Assembly: GCA_003151475.1 (NCBI GenBank)
Contig: PLXQ01000033.1
Location: 1-64,000, forward strand
Reading direction: 5' to 3'
Source: Acidimicrobiaceae bacterium
Lineage (GTDB): Bacteria > Actinomycetota > Acidimicrobiia > Acidimicrobiales > UBA8190
DNA: 64,000 nucleotides
Position numbers and translations under genes: made by a program. The notes beneath the pieces were generated by a model. That model was given only the letters and a program-made list of their open reading frames with translations. It searched no databases and was not told where the DNA came from. This document shows, in pieces, positions 39,743-48,783 of this stretch (position 1 is its first letter; the number at the start of each line of letters is the position of its first letter).

Positions 39743-41386
39743 TCAGAGTCGCGGCACCGGTAGCCGCAGAACCGAAGGATGTTCCGCATCGTGGAGAACC
39801 TCCTGATCGGCGGCACACAGACGACTGGCGGTCCGCAGGGGTTCACCGGTCCCGGTGTTGCGCATGAAGAGGGGATGTGCCCCACTCGAGACCTGAAGAC
39901 GGATGCGATGTCCTCGGACGAATGTGTTGGCCGTCGACCACATACTGATCCGGACCGACACCGACTCATCGGCCGATCTCGTGATGGCACCCGGCCTCAG
40001 CCGGACGATCCCGTCGCTCACGTTTCTCGATCGACCCCGAGGTGAGACATCGCACAGTCGGACGAAGAAGTCACACCAGTCAAGAGATGAGCGGACATGG
40101 AGCTCAGCAGTGAGTGGGCCCATCACGGTGAGGTTCTCGGGCAGGAAATCACTCGTGTAGGTGAGAACGTCGGGCCGGATCTCGCGTCGGCGCTGGTCCT
40201 TGGGACCGGCGTCACTCCAATCGAGCGACGCACCCCCGACGGCCGGTGTCGGATCGGCAGGGTCGTAGCGATAGCGGTCGGGGGGCGAGTCGTCGGGAAC
40301 CGTTCGTTTGAGGGTTCCCTTTCCCCCGAGGTACCAGAGCTGATCGTCGGCCGGAGGTGGCCAATCGGGAAGGCCGACCCAGCGACGCTTTCCCATGACG
40401 AAAACCCGCACGCGGGCCCGCTGGTCGGGGCCGGACCCGTCTCCCAAATGGAGGCCAAACCAGTCAACGCCGTCGCGCAAACTGGCGGCGATGACTCCGG
40501 GGCTCGCATGGGACCAGGGGCCGACCGTGAGCCTGGTCTCACGGTTGGCGGCCCGCAACGCCCGGTAGTCGTCGAGCTGAGAAGGGAGGAAGATGTCGTA
40601 CCAGCCGCCGACGAGGCTCGTCGGGGGAAGACTCCCGAGATGTCGTCCGAAGTCCACCGGCTCCCACCAGCCATCGTTCGGGTTCTCGTGGGTTAGCCAG
40701 TCCTGGAAGAACGGCACATGCCGGCCGACGGCCACCACATCGGCATCCGATGCGGGCAGGACCTTGGCCGCTTCCATGAGCGCTCGTCGACTGTCTCGTT
40801 GGGCGCGAAGTGATCCCCAGGCGCCCTGTTCCTGGAACTCGAGCAATCGGAGCCAGGCCAGGCTCGTCCCCATCGCGAAGGATCCGAAGGGGTAGACGAC
40901 GGCCTGGCGGAAGTTGGATGCCGTCACGTCGAGGGCCATCGCCCGCAGGTACCCAGGTGCATCTCGAGCCACGGCCCACTGGGTGAGTCCCAGGTAGCTG
41001 GGGCCGAAAGTGGCCAACTCACCGGGGAACCAGGACTGCTCGGAGATCCATTCCAAAGTGGCTCGACCGTCCGTCTCTTCATGACGGAAGGGAACCCAGT
41101 CGCCTCCGGAGCCGAAGGTGCCCCGGCAGCTCTGGACGAGCACCTGATAGCCGCGCTCAGCCAGGAGACGTCCGATCATCCCGGCCCACTGACGGCGGCC
41201 ATAGGGCGTACGCAGAACGATGAGCGGCGTCGACCCACAGATCAACTCGGTGGGGTGCCATCGATCGGCCAGGAGGACGACCCCGTCCTCCATCTGAGCC
41301 GGAAGGTCGCGTGCAACGGAAACGTCGGGGGTGGTCGGCGTCGGAAGGTTGGCCAGCAGACCGAGGATACGGCTAACGAGGGTCAT
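39743..41386 (-). CDS. CocE/NonD family hydrolase
   Basis: A 547-residue alpha/beta hydrolase of the X-Pro dipeptidyl-peptidase S15 class with a C-terminal jelly-roll domain. The nucleophile elbow is FGPSYLG (GxSYxG), the acid is in VGGWYDIF, and the histidine in VGPWSHAS. The early segment DGVVLLADRWHP and PYGRR are typical of CocE. The C-terminal domain (LTAELHVRSSLDWCDFFVRLCDV and VRGHRIRLQVSSGAHPLFMRNTGTG) completes the fold. Substrates are esters or amides; none is implied by context. No signal peptide is obvious. Confidence 0.88.
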   Translation of the reverse strand: MTLVSRILGLLANLPTPTTPDVSVARDLPAQMEDGVVLLADRWHPTELICGSTPLIVLRTPYGRRQWAGMIGRLLAERGYQVLVQSCRGTFGSGGDWVPFRHEETDGRATLEWISEQSWFPGELATFGPSYLGLTQWAVARDAPGYLRAMALDVTASNFRQAVVYPFGSFAMGTSLAWLRLLEFQEQGAWGSLRAQRDSRRALMEAAKVLPASDADVVAVGRHVPFFQDWLTHENPNDGWWEPVDFGRHLGSLPPTSLVGGWYDIFLPSQLDDYRALRAANRETRLTVGPWSHASPGVIAASLRDGVDWFGLHLGDGSGPDQRARVRVFVMGKRRWVGLPDWPPPADDQLWYLGGKGTLKRTVPDDSPPDRYRYDPADPTPAVGGASLDWSDAGPKDQRRREIRPDVLTYTSDFLPENLTVMGPLTAELHVRSSLDWCDFFVRLCDVSPRGRSRNVSDGIVRLRPGAITRSADESVSVRISMWSTANTFVRGHRIRLQVSSGAHPLFMRNTGTGEPLRTASRLCAADQEVLHDAEHPSVLRLPVPRL

Positions 41387-41595
41387 CGTGCACCGCCCGC
41401 CAGTATGCCCCTGGCTCGCCGCCGGCGTCGCTCGGCATCATCGACGGCCGAAGATCACCCAGCCGGTGGGCGGCAACGAGCGTCGCGTCTTCGATTGCGT
41501 GAGACGCCCAAAGGCCACTGTGGTCGATGATGACGGTGGCACATCGTAGATGGGGTCCGCAGGCGATGGATCGTCGGTCGTGCCGATGACGGCTG

Positions 41596-42492
41596 ATGCT
41601 AACTTCTCCCCGAATCGTGATCGTCACATTCGTTGCCTACGTCCTTGGTGCACTGATGGGCGTCGCCGCGGACCGAGGCGGGCCCCGCTTGCGCCGTGAC
41701 TGGCCGATCTACCTGAGGGTGCAATTGGTGGCCACGGCGGGGCTTCTCACAATCTTCTCCGCGTGGCGCCTGTCGAAGCCCTCCGAGATAGTGGCTCCGG
41801 TCCTGATCGCGATCGTGGGATGTGTCCTGCTCGGTGCATCGCTTGCGACTCGGAAAGAGAGCAGCGGTGGGAAGGCGGCACTCGAGTGCTGGGCCGCATA
41901 CCCGAATGGTTCGTTCTGGGTCCTCCCCATGGCCGCGGCACTGGTGGGGCCCACCGGGAGCATGGTCACAGCACTGGCTAATGCCCTGTACGCCGCCCCC
42001 AATGCCGCTTGCATCCATTTGATGAGACGCGACGCGCCCATACCGCAGCGCCGATCGACGTCGTGGATCGATCAGTCGGCTCTGGTGGCCCTCGGCGTCG
42101 GCTTGGCTCTCCATCTGGTGGGGCCGGCTCCGACGTTCTCGCGCTGGATCCTCGACACGTCGGGGCCAGTGTTTGCCTTCGTGGGCGCCGCGCTGTTCGC
42201 CGGTTCCGTGCTTCATCCCCACAACATCAGCATCGGCAATGGCGCCGACGGCGTCCGTCGTTGGCTGGGGCTGACCTTGGTCCGGATCGTCTGTCTTGCT
42301 CCCATCATCGCTCTCGATCACTCGCGTACCGTGCAGGTGGTGGCCGTGCTGTCGGCGCTCGGGGCGCCGGCGTTCAATCCGCCTCAACTGGCCGTGCTCT
42401 ACGGGTACCGATCAGGGGCCGTCAACGCGTCGGTGCGGTGGGGATGGCTGTTCCTGCCGATCGGGTACGGCGCTGCGCTCGTATTTAGATAG
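41596..42492 (+). CDS. AEC-like membrane permease
   Basis: A 298-residue protein with about eight to ten hydrophobic segments. The conserved-looking AAYPNGSFWVLPMAAALVGPTGS resembles the NTGFLGLP-type motif in the middle of auxin-efflux-carrier (AEC/BART-like) permeases, followed by a hydrophilic loop and a C-terminal half ending RWGWLFLPIGYGAALVF. An AEC-type transporter is proposed with moderate confidence. ATG 41596 gives MLTSPRIVIVTFVAYVLGAL, a good first helix. The gene is divergent from the CocE hydrolase. Confidence 0.55.
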   Translation: MLTSPRIVIVTFVAYVLGALMGVAADRGGPRLRRDWPIYLRVQLVATAGLLTIFSAWRLSKPSEIVAPVLIAIVGCVLLGASLATRKESSGGKAALECWAAYPNGSFWVLPMAAALVGPTGSMVTALANALYAAPNAACIHLMRRDAPIPQRRSTSWIDQSALVALGVGLALHLVGPAPTFSRWILDTSGPVFAFVGAALFAGSVLHPHNISIGNGADGVRRWLGLTLVRIVCLAPIIALDHSRTVQVVAVLSALGAPAFNPPQLAVLYGYRSGAVNASVRWGWLFLPIGYGAALVFR

Positions 42493-42614
42493 CAGGAGCG
42501 GCTCGGAAAACCCTCACCCGGGCCGGCCAGTGGCTAACCTCCGATCCGGCAACGAGGCGCCGGCGTCCGGAGCGATCCGAGGCCAAGCCATGCGTTGGCG
42601 GGGAAGGGTGTGCC

Positions 42615-44246
42615 ATGAGGATGAGGTCCGGTTCAGTGGCGGTGTCGATGGCGGCGAGAGCCCTTGCCCCCGTTGTCCTGGTCGGGGCGCTGTTGGGGGC
42701 GTGTTCGTCGACGTCTAATTCGGCCAACGCAGGGACCGGACGCGTCCTGCTCGTGGGGAAGTTCCGTGGGCATGCCGGGGGCTATGCCACGATCCAGTCG
42801 GCGGTGAACGCTGCTCATACCGGCGACTGGATTCTGGTCGCTCCGGGCGACTATCACGAGACGGCTGACGCCACGACACGTAATTCCGAAGCCTCCCACG
42901 GCGATTTCGGCGGGGTCCTGATCATGAAGTCGAAGATCCATATACGCGGGATGAGCAGGGCCAAGGTGATCGTCGACGGCACCAGTCAGTCGTCGTCCAC
43001 GCCATGCAGCTCCAATTCCACCGACCAGAACTTCGGGCCCGTGGGGGCCGACGGCAAAGCAGACGGCCGCAACGGGATCCTCGTCTGGAAGGCAAACGAC
43101 GTGAGCATCGAGAATCTCACTGTCTGCAATTTTCTCGGCGGCGCCGCCGATGCCGGCAACGAGATCTGGTGGAACGGGGGAGGCGGTTCGGCAAAGATCG
43201 GATTGTCGGGATATACGGGCCGCTACCTGACGGCGACATCGACGTACTTCGGTGGCGAGACCACCGCCTCCCAATATGGGATCTTCTCCTCCGATGCCGC
43301 CGGTCCCGGTCTGTGGACGCAGCTCTACGCCAGCAATTTCAACGACTCCGGCATGTACGTCGGCGCCTGTCATCAGGCATGCGCGGTGACGATCAGCCAC
43401 GCGTGGATGGAATTCAGTGCGCTCGGCTACTCGGGGACCAACTCGGGCGGTGCTGTTGTCATCGAGGACTCACAGTTCGACAATAACGAGGACGGCGTCG
43501 ACACCAACACCCAGCTGAACGGTGATCCCCCCGCACCGCAAGACGGAGCGTGCCCCCACGGCGGCATCAGTCCGATCACCCATACCCACTCCTGCTGGGT
43601 ATTCATGCACAACGACGTCCACGACAACAACAACCCCGACGTTCCGAGAGCCGGCAGTGCCGCCGCCGGGCCGACCGGCACGGGCATGACGGTTTCCGGA
43701 GGACGTAGCGACACGGTCATGGACAATCGGTTCTCGAACAACGGGGCCTGGGGCATCTTGTTCGTGCCCTATCCCGATGGCAGCACCCCGTCTGACAACC
43801 AGACGTGCACAGGGACGGGGGGCGTCAAAGTGCAGGGCCTCGGGTGCGTGTATGACCCTGAAGGCGACGCTCTGTTGCACAACACCTTCAGTCATAACGG
43901 CTACTTCGGGAACCCCAGTAATTCGGACTACGGACAGATCACGGTTTCTGCCGGTCAGCCACAAAACTGCTTCGTCGGCAACACCGCTCCGGACAGGAGT
44001 GCGCCGGCCGACCTCGAGAACACGCAGCCCACGTGCGGAAAGCTGACGACGGCCGCCAATTCAGGCGGGCCCCTTCTTTCTCAGGTGCTGTGCGACTCCG
44101 GTTTCGGGGGGTGCACGGCGGGGGAGAGTTACCCGCAGCCGGCCGCTGTGGTCATGCACCCGCTCCCGAAAGACCTGCCATCGATGCCCAATCCGTGCCA
44201 AGGCGTACCCGAAAACCCATGGTGCCCCACCGGCCGGCCGGTCTGA
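42615..44246 (+). CDS. Parallel beta-helix lipoprotein (pectate-lyase-like fold)
   Basis: A 543-residue exported lipoprotein. The signal ARALAPVVLVGALLGACSS has a lipobox (LGAC). The mature part begins YATIQSAVNAAHTGDWILVAPGDYHE, the usual first coil of right-handed parallel beta-helix proteins, and continues with coil-like repeats (HIRGMSRAKVIVDG, DVSIENLTVCNFLGG, VVIEDSQFDNNEDGVDTN, FMHNDVHDNNNPDV, TVMDNRFSNNGAWGILF). Many cysteines suggest disulfides. It may bind or cleave polysaccharide, but no catalytic set is claimed. ATG 42615 directly precedes the signal. Confidence 0.8.
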   Translation: MRMRSGSVAVSMAARALAPVVLVGALLGACSSTSNSANAGTGRVLLVGKFRGHAGGYATIQSAVNAAHTGDWILVAPGDYHETADATTRNSEASHGDFGGVLIMKSKIHIRGMSRAKVIVDGTSQSSSTPCSSNSTDQNFGPVGADGKADGRNGILVWKANDVSIENLTVCNFLGGAADAGNEIWWNGGGGSAKIGLSGYTGRYLTATSTYFGGETTASQYGIFSSDAAGPGLWTQLYASNFNDSGMYVGACHQACAVTISHAWMEFSALGYSGTNSGGAVVIEDSQFDNNEDGVDTNTQLNGDPPAPQDGACPHGGISPITHTHSCWVFMHNDVHDNNNPDVPRAGSAAAGPTGTGMTVSGGRSDTVMDNRFSNNGAWGILFVPYPDGSTPSDNQTCTGTGGVKVQGLGCVYDPEGDALLHNTFSHNGYFGNPSNSDYGQITVSAGQPQNCFVGNTAPDRSAPADLENTQPTCGKLTTAANSGGPLLSQVLCDSGFGGCTAGESYPQPAAVVMHPLPKDLPSMPNPCQGVPENPWCPTGRPV

Positions 44247-44703
44247 GGAGTCTGTGGTCTAGCGCGCGAGACGGGTCGGTGAAGCGGCCAGGACCGGCTC
44301 GGTCGGGGTGCGGGGCTGGCGCGACGCCGCCGGCGCCAGTTCGCTCGCCCCCAGAGCCCAGGTGGGGGACCGGTGTCTCTTGCCACGAGGCGAGGTTGTC
44401 GCGGGGCCCGATGGCCCGACCGGGGTACGCCGAAGTAATAGCCCTGAGCCGGCTGGAAATCGAGGGATTGGAGCTGAGCGGCCTGCTCCGCAGCGCTGCC
44501 GCCGCCCGCGCCACCAAGCGGATGGTCAGGTTCCGGGAGCCGTCTCTCCGGTCCGCGGCGGAGCGTCCATAGCGATTCATCGGCGGGCTGACCAGGGGCG
44601 AAGACAGCGCGACGCATCGTTGTTGTCCTGTTGTGGTCGAGTCGTGCCTGGCCGCCGCAGGCGGCCCTAATGGTCCGACCGGACTCGGCCGATATCAGAA
44701 GCC
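44247..44703. other. Intergenic stretch containing an EAL-like remnant
   Basis: No intact gene. One minus-strand segment (44420-44491) resembles the end of an EAL domain and is listed separately. The remaining frames are Arg/Pro rich and unlike proteins. Confidence 0.45.
44420..44491 (-). pseudogene. Possible remnant of an EAL-domain gene
   Basis: The peptide AEQAAQLQSLDFQPAQGYYFG then VPR matches the last helix and strand of EAL domains, where ExQLxxLxxLGCxxxQGYYFxxP is standard. Nothing of the rest of the domain is in frame. It would be a decayed neighbour of the diguanylate cyclase gene; a chance match of a short segment cannot be excluded. Confidence 0.35.
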
Positions 44704-46104
44704 ATGACCGTGTCGTCATCGGCGGGGCCGCAGGGCAGGGAACGGGCGCCCGGATTAGAGGGTGACGCCCCGGTGGCCACTCTCCTCGAACGCGAAGCCC
44801 GGATCGTCGGCATCAAGGACTTCTCGACCCCCAGTCTGGAAGCCGTGGACCGACGCCGTTCTCAGCTGTGGACGGTGGCCTTTGCCGGGCTCGCCTCGTT
44901 GGCCGCCGCTGTGGGTCTGCTCACATCGGCCGGCGGCCACCACCTAGGCTTCGCTAACCGACTGGGCTTCCGGATCGGCACAGTCGTGCTGGTGGTGGCC
45001 CTGGCCGGGTACGTCATGGAGAAGGAACGCCATCTCCGTCGGTTGGCCAACCTGTTGGTGAACGAACGTGTGCTCGGTGCGGCGTTGTCCAACCGCTTGA
45101 AAGAACTGGCCGTGCTCTACGAGGCGGGCAAGGCGTTGAACTCCGTGCTCTTCATCGACGAGGTTCTCCAACTCATCTTGTCGAGTGCCTTCGAACTCCT
45201 GGAGGCGTCGAGCGGGTGCATCATGCTCCTCGAAGGTCCGGACAATCTGGTTGTGGCCTGTCAGGCTGGAACCTCTTCGGAGGACGGCGCCCGTCTGGAG
45301 CTGCGCGACGGGATCGCCAGCCGTGTCGTACGGGACAGAGAACCCCTTCTCATACAGGGAACGGTTTCCGAGAAGGGTCACCTGGAAACCGAGAGCGCCG
45401 TTTGCGTTCCTTTGGTCCATCGGGGCGACGTTCTGGGTGTGTTGGTCCTGAAGGGAGCGGCCGATCACATCTACAGCGAGCACGACCTCCGGGCCGTGTC
45501 GCTGTTCGCCGAGCATGCCGCGATCGCCGTGGCCAACGCCCGGCTCTACGAAGCCGAACGGGCTCTGAGTGTCCAGCTTTCCCACCAGGTCGTGCACGAT
45601 CCGCTGACCGGCGCCGCTAATCGGGTCCTTGTCGTCGACCGGATGGCGCACGCGCTGGCCAGGGTCCGGCGAAACGAGTGCTCGATGGGAGTTCTGTTCG
45701 TCGATCTCGACGACTTCAAGCTCGTAAACGACGAGTTGGGCCATGGCGTCGGTGACATGGTCCTCACCGCCATCGCCCAACGCCTGGTGGCGTGCGTCCG
45801 ACCATCGGACACGGTCGGGCGTTTCGGGGGTGACGAGTTCATCATCGTCTGCGAAGACCTGGCCGATGACGGCGGCGCCATGGAGGTGGCCCACCGGGTG
45901 TTGAAGGAGTTCGAGGTTCCCTTCCCGACCCCGTTCGGCGACCGGATGCTCTCGGCCAGCATCGGCGTCGGAGTCTGTGGCGCCGAGAACCCCATGGAGG
46001 CCGACGACCTGATCCGAGTGGCCGATCGCGCCATGTACCAGGCCAAGATCGATGGGAAGGCACGGATCGTGGGTGCCCTCGATCCTGTGGTCCATCGCTT
46101 CTGA
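44704..46104 (+). CDS. Diguanylate cyclase with membrane helices and GAF domain
   Basis: A 466-residue c-di-GMP synthase. Two membrane helices (LWTVAFAGLASLAAAVGLLTS and IGTVVLVVALAGYVM) are followed by a short coil, a GAF domain (about residues 140-290, from LAVLYEAGKALNSVLFIDEVLQLI to LFAEHAAIAVANARLYE) and a GGDEF domain. The active site is GRFGGDEFIIV, and the inhibitory I-site RPSD lies five residues before it, so product inhibition is expected. DPLTGAANR starts the domain. ATG 44704 is used. With the EAL enzyme at 50394-51431 it forms a synthesis/breakdown pair in the same region. Confidence 0.92.
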   Translation: MTVSSSAGPQGRERAPGLEGDAPVATLLEREARIVGIKDFSTPSLEAVDRRRSQLWTVAFAGLASLAAAVGLLTSAGGHHLGFANRLGFRIGTVVLVVALAGYVMEKERHLRRLANLLVNERVLGAALSNRLKELAVLYEAGKALNSVLFIDEVLQLILSSAFELLEASSGCIMLLEGPDNLVVACQAGTSSEDGARLELRDGIASRVVRDREPLLIQGTVSEKGHLETESAVCVPLVHRGDVLGVLVLKGAADHIYSEHDLRAVSLFAEHAAIAVANARLYEAERALSVQLSHQVVHDPLTGAANRVLVVDRMAHALARVRRNECSMGVLFVDLDDFKLVNDELGHGVGDMVLTAIAQRLVACVRPSDTVGRFGGDEFIIVCEDLADDGGAMEVAHRVLKEFEVPFPTPFGDRMLSASIGVGVCGAENPMEADDLIRVADRAMYQAKIDGKARIVGALDPVVHRF

Positions 46105-46413
46105 GGAACTCGCAACGAGGTGCCCGCCCGCCCGCCCGGTCGCCCCCCTGGGGGGTCGGGCCCTCGCCGGCTTATCCCCGTGCGGTTCCTCGAGCCCTCC
46201 CCCCTCGAGGCGGTGTGGCCCCGTAAGCCCAGCCCGGACCGGGCGCAAAGTCGGAGTCGGACCGGTAAGTCGGGTCCCTCAGCGTGACTTATCGGGCACG
46301 TTCTGTCATAAGCCAGTCAATTTTGACGAAGAGTTTCGTGGTTGCCTCTCTATACACTGGCCCATACCGAAGTCCGCGGCTTTTGTCACTGAAGGCAACG
46401 AGAGAAGCACCCA
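46105..46413. other. Intergenic stretch with a GC-rich hairpin and promoter-like boxes
   Basis: GGACC (46236-46240) and GGTCC (46273-46277) can pair around a segment containing CCGGGCGCAAAGT (46239-46251), a 13-mer also found at 63584-63596. TTGCCT, 17 bp, TACCGA (about 46343-46371) could be the promoter of the next gene. Confidence 0.45.
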
Positions 46414-46893
46414 ATGCGTCGCTCACATCCAATTCGCCGATTCTCGCTGGGGGCAGTAGCCCTCACTGCGTCGATGGCGACGTTGGGTGTGTCAGGACCG
46501 GCCGGGGCGATCGGAGGGGTCGTGACCTGCAGCACGGCGAGCGGGAACATGATCAGCCCGGCCGAGCTGTTCAGTTGCTCGGACGAATCCGGGACGGGCG
46601 GGAACGGAACGATCCAGCCCGCGGGGACTTTCTCGGGCACCCATGCCGCCACCATCTACTGGAGCGGCGCTACCCAAAACCAGCCCTTCACGACCGTCAT
46701 CCATGTCACCACCCATGTCATCAAGAAGAAGAAGACCCCGTGCCCGACGAACACGACGGAGCTCAAAGTGGGCGGCCGGGTGCGCTCGGACACGAGCGGA
46801 GTGGTCGCGGTCGGCGGCCGGGTTTCCGCCATCTTGTGTGAGGCGCCGAACGGCGGCTTCGCTCTCCTGGGCGGCAGCGTCTTCTCCCTCTGA
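46414..46893 (+). CDS. Small secreted protein
   Basis: A 159-residue exported protein. The signal peptide RRFSLGAVALTASMATLGVSGPAGA is followed by a mature domain rich in Thr/Ser/Gly with paired cysteines (VVTCSTASGN, FSCSDES, TPCPTN, AILCEAP). Beta-strand patterns (ATIYWSGATQNQPFTTVIHV, ELKVGGRVRSD, VVAVGGRVSAIL) suggest an all-beta fold. A short lysine run (KKKKTPC) lies in the middle. No family was recognised, but similar small proteins are seen in Acidimicrobiia. Confidence 0.6.
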   Translation: MRRSHPIRRFSLGAVALTASMATLGVSGPAGAIGGVVTCSTASGNMISPAELFSCSDESGTGGNGTIQPAGTFSGTHAATIYWSGATQNQPFTTVIHVTTHVIKKKKTPCPTNTTELKVGGRVRSDTSGVVAVGGRVSAILCEAPNGGFALLGGSVFSL

Positions 46894-47227
46894 GCACCGC
46901 TTCCGCCACTTTTTTGGACGGAGCGGACCCTCGGTGCGCCATCCACCCCTTGGGTGCCGCGTCGGTGTCCGATGCCCCGGAAGCGGAGCCAAGACGCCCA
47001 TCGGACGGGTGCGTCCATTGGACCGACGGAGCGTTGTTCACGTCCTAGACCGGTGCCCCGTTTGGGCTCTGTGGGAAAGATCTCACCCGGTCCGGGGGTA
47101 CTTTCGCCGGGGCTGGTAGATAAGAGTCCTGGTCCCAGCGGGATCGTTCGGGTGCTGCTCGCTTGCCCTGACCGCGAGACTCCGGGGTGCCTTGGCCGTC
47201 AAACGCCGCCTATCTGCGTCGTGAAGG
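46894..47227. other. Convergent intergenic stretch, nothing recognised
   Basis: This lies between convergent stops. No terminator with a T run and no gene was seen. Confidence 0.4.
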
Positions 47228-48310
47228 TCAGATCGTCGGAACCGGAGGGTCGATGGTGTAAGTCATCGTGTAGGTCGTGTGCGGGCCGGCCTCGATGTCG
47301 GCTGTCACCACTGAATCGCCCGCCGCGCAGGATGCGCCTTTGAACACGAAGACCGTATTTCCGTCGTCATCCAGGGTGCTCTGCGGGGGGCTCGGGTTCA
47401 CCCCGGTCCCGTCGGCGACCACGCCACCCTCCGGCTCCCAGCGCCATCCTTCGATGCAGCGGGCCTCGAGCTGGGGAGATGAGATCTCCACCGGCTGCTC
47501 GGCGTAGACAGGGTTGGTCTCCACGTAGAAGATGGCGTAGACGTTCGAATCGCCACTGGCGGCGGTGTCGCCCGTCTCGACTTCCTTGTTCGGGGAGCCG
47601 GTCACGCCTTCAGGGGTGACGGAGGGCGGCAGGGCAAGGAGCGTCGTGGTGGCCGTTATAAACGGGGCGACGGCCAGATCGGCTTCGACCAGGCTGGGGC
47701 CGGGGGCGCAGTCGGTTCCGTTCACCACGACGGTGACGTTTCCGTCGTTATCGAGGATGACGCTGATGGAGTTGAAGCTGGTGGTGGGATTGCCCACCGT
47801 CGCACCTTGCAGGGTTTCGAACTGGATGATGCCACCGCAGGCCGCTTGCAGCTGGCTGGACTGGATGTCGACGGGGTCACCGGCGAACGACGGGCTCGTC
47901 TCGACCTCGATGACGGCATAGACGTCGGACCCGTCGCTGGTGAGGATTGGGACCGCTCCGATCCGCTTGAGGTGGGCCTTGGACGGCGCGGCAATGTTGG
48001 CGCCATCGCACTGCGAGGCGCAGCAGATTTGCTGGGCCTTCACCCTCGGCTTCGCTGCTTTTGCCTTCGCCCCTCCGGAGACGCAGGGCGTCGGCGACCC
48101 GGTCTCCACGATGGGGTTGGGGGACACCGCAACTGTGATGGGCGCCGGGGAACCGCCGGTCCCACCGCCGCTTCCGCCGCCGGCAGGGTGATGGTGGTGG
48201 TGACGGTGTGGCGCCGACTTGGCTTGCGCCGTGCCTGAGAGGCCCATGAGGGGCATTGACACGACCACGGCCAGCGCCACCAGCCGAAGAACACTACGTC
48301 TCGCGTTCAT
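47228..48310 (-). CDS. Secreted protein with two duplicated domains
   Basis: A 360-residue exported protein. The signal peptide RRSVLRLVALAVVVSMPLMGLSGTAQA is followed by a His run (HRHHHHHP) and a Gly/Ser linker. The body contains two related modules: DVYAVIEVETSPSFAGDPVD then IQSSQLQAACGG, and NVYAIFYVETNPVYAEQPVE then ISSPQLEARCIEG, each ending in a D-x-DGN-type strand (LDNDGNVTVVVNGTDCAPGPS; LDDDGNTVFVFKGASCAAGDS). Conserved cysteines probably pair. The function is unknown; a surface adhesin or binding role is plausible. ATG 48310 is followed directly by the signal peptide. Confidence 0.65.
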   Translation of the reverse strand: MNARRSVLRLVALAVVVSMPLMGLSGTAQAKSAPHRHHHHHPAGGGSGGGTGGSPAPITVAVSPNPIVETGSPTPCVSGGAKAKAAKPRVKAQQICCASQCDGANIAAPSKAHLKRIGAVPILTSDGSDVYAVIEVETSPSFAGDPVDIQSSQLQAACGGIIQFETLQGATVGNPTTSFNSISVILDNDGNVTVVVNGTDCAPGPSLVEADLAVAPFITATTTLLALPPSVTPEGVTGSPNKEVETGDTAASGDSNVYAIFYVETNPVYAEQPVEISSPQLEARCIEGWRWEPEGGVVADGTGVNPSPPQSTLDDDGNTVFVFKGASCAAGDSVVTADIEAGPHTTYTMTYTIDPPVPTI

Positions 48311-48783
48311 TACCTCGCCCCTCGTCCGTACTTGACGATATTCTGACGCCGTAGAGCGGGAGCTCGCCTCGTCATGGTTGATGAACTCTCGCTCCGGATC
48401 TACGTGACCACCCCGTGCGAGCAGGTCGGCTTCGCTCGTGCGGGACCCAGCGAGGCACCCTGGCACCGAAACGGCGGAGTTCGAGAGTGGTCGGGTTGGG
48501 TCGAGACCGCCGGGTGGGGAGCGGTTGCCGATCCGGATCCCGGCCGTGAACAGGTTTGCGGTCGACGATGTCGACCCGGGCCGGACCGGGGTCGGACCGA
48601 AGCGTGGAACCGACGAACCTCCTATCTCGGGCCGACTTTGGTTAGCGTCTCGACCGGTCTGCTGGTCCGCGCGGGGAGAGGAAGGTCGGACATGGCTCAA
48701 AAGCCGGGGGCCGAGTTTCTCGGGACGGCGTTACACCAGCTGCTGTCGCCGACGTCGCAGAAACTCACTCCTGAAGCAATCCC
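48311..48783. other. Intergenic stretch between divergent secreted-protein genes
   Basis: No gene is supported; frames here are short and Arg rich. The stretch must hold promoters for both neighbours, but no clear box pair stands out. Confidence 0.4.

Noticed and set aside
46201-46280. c-di-GMP (GEMM-I) riboswitch downstream of the diguanylate cyclase
   Set aside because: Only the GGGCGCAAAG part and a GGTAAGTCGGG segment look similar; the 5' GGCAAACC strand and tetraloop are missing.
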